This document shows, in pieces, positions 63,609-64,000 of a DNA stretch of 64,000 nucleotides. The number at the start of each line of letters is the position of its first letter. Positions within the stretch are counted from its first letter, which is position 1. The notes under the pieces are model-generated. The model made no database searches. It was not told the origin of the DNA and saw nothing but the letters and a program-made list of their open reading frames with translations. The position numbers and the translations under genes were made by a program. Source of the DNA: Parasulfitobacter algicola (GTDB taxonomy: Bacteria; Pseudomonadota; Alphaproteobacteria; Rhodobacterales; Rhodobacteraceae); the NCBI RefSeq assembly GCF_013315265.1, contig NZ_JABUFE010000001.1:531001-595000 (forward strand), read 5' to 3'.

Positions 63609-64000
63609 TTACACATCCAACTCTTCTACAAACCTTGCGTTTTCCTGAATATACTGGAACCGCATTTCGGGTTTCTTGCCCATAAGACGTTCAACAAGAT
63701 CACCGGTTTGACCGGGTTCGTCTTCGTCAATACTGACACGGATCAGTTTGCGGGTGGTAGGATCCATCGTGGTTTCTTTCAGGTCCTTTGCGTCCATTTC
63801 GCCCAAACCTTTGAAACGGCTGACTTGCAGTTTTGCATTGCCACCCAGACCTTTGACCATGACTGCATTCTTTTCTGCTTCGTCCAGGCAATAAACGCGG
63901 CGCGATCCTTGGGTAACGCGAAACAGCGGTGGGCAAGCCAGATACAGATGGCCCTGATCAATCATCGGGCGCATTTGGGTAAAGAAAAACGTCATCAAAA
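63609..64000 (-). CDS. parE: DNA topoisomerase IV subunit B, C-terminal part (5' truncated by window edge)
   Basis: About 130 C-terminal residues are visible and the gene continues off the right edge. MTFFFTQMRPMIDQGHLYLACPPLFRVTQG, SRFKGLGEMDAKDLKETTMDP (in parts) and the end MRFQYIQENARFVEELDV match ParE/GyrB C-termini. The LMGKKPEMRF...EELDV ending favours ParE over GyrB. The enzyme decatenates replicated chromosomes. It converges on hcp. Confidence 0.92.
   Translation of the reverse strand, partial: LMTFFFTQMRPMIDQGHLYLACPPLFRVTQGSRRVYCLDEAEKNAVMVKGLGGNAKLQVSRFKGLGEMDAKDLKETTMDPTTRKLIRVSIDEDEPGQTGDLVERLMGKKPEMRFQYIQENARFVEELDV

Noticed and set aside
1-64000. CRISPR arrays, tRNA genes, insertion sequences or prophage ends
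   Set aside because: No spaced direct-repeat series, cloverleaf-type sequence, transposase or integrase frame was found on reading; T6SS genes resemble phage tails but belong to complete T6SS operons.

Overview
The window reads as chromosome of a marine alphaproteobacterium of the Rhodobacterales (Roseobacter-type) lineage. The evidence is the housekeeping set: 4.5S SRP RNA upstream of dnaX-ybaB-recR, a TrcR/DUF1013 regulator, COQ9, S21 and ParE, plus a C3-sulfonate (cysteate/DHPS) catabolic operon typical of roseobacters. No tRNA, 16S/23S rRNA, insertion sequence or CRISPR array was seen. The first and last genes are cut by the window edges.

Region 1 (1-15.1 kb, plus strand) is the downstream part of a first type VI secretion system (T6SS-1). 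It holds a sheath protein whose C-terminus is an Asp-rich tail, a small unknown protein, VgrG, a DUF6931-like protein, PAAR, a canonical FHA protein, TssJ, TssK, TssL-OmpA, TssM, TagF, a canonical PP2C phosphatase (PppA) and an unknown 344-residue Met/Leu/Pro-rich repeat protein. Convergent to it (15.2-16.7 kb, minus strand) are a membrane-anchored M15 peptidase and a small protein that I read as a bacterial RGS domain.

Region 2 (17-23 kb) is accessory: a winged-helix/alpha-beta-hydrolase fusion regulator, a COG4315-type lipoprotein, an orphan TRAP binding protein, a PstS-like/OmpA fusion, and two gene remnants (a frameshifted and internally deleted LysR gene and a GT4 glycosyltransferase fragment).

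Region 3 (23.2-27.2 kb) is a sulfonate operon, cuyA - Asp/Glu-racemase-like gene - hpsN-like dehydrogenase, with a divergent LysR regulator and inverted repeats between them. Region 4 (27.3-41.5 kb) is mainly housekeeping: ffs, a small lipoprotein coupled to a DUF6502 regulator, dnaX-ybaB-recR, trcR, RNase T2, quinone oxidoreductase, coq9, rpsU, sulfotransferase, sdaA, mscL, GST, trhO and pncA.

Region 5 (41.5-63.5 kb) is a second T6SS (T6SS-2): tssA-B-C1-C2-tagJ-E-F-G-FHA-like-K-L-M-tagF/pppA fusion-Wza-like lipoprotein on the minus strand, with clpV and hcp divergent on the plus strand. It has two tssC paralogs and no tssJ, vgrG or PAAR gene. Its FHA and PP2C domains have lost their signature residues, whereas those of T6SS-1 are intact. 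This suggests that threonine-phosphorylation control was lost in T6SS-2, and that spikes may be shared with T6SS-1. A partial parE closes the window.
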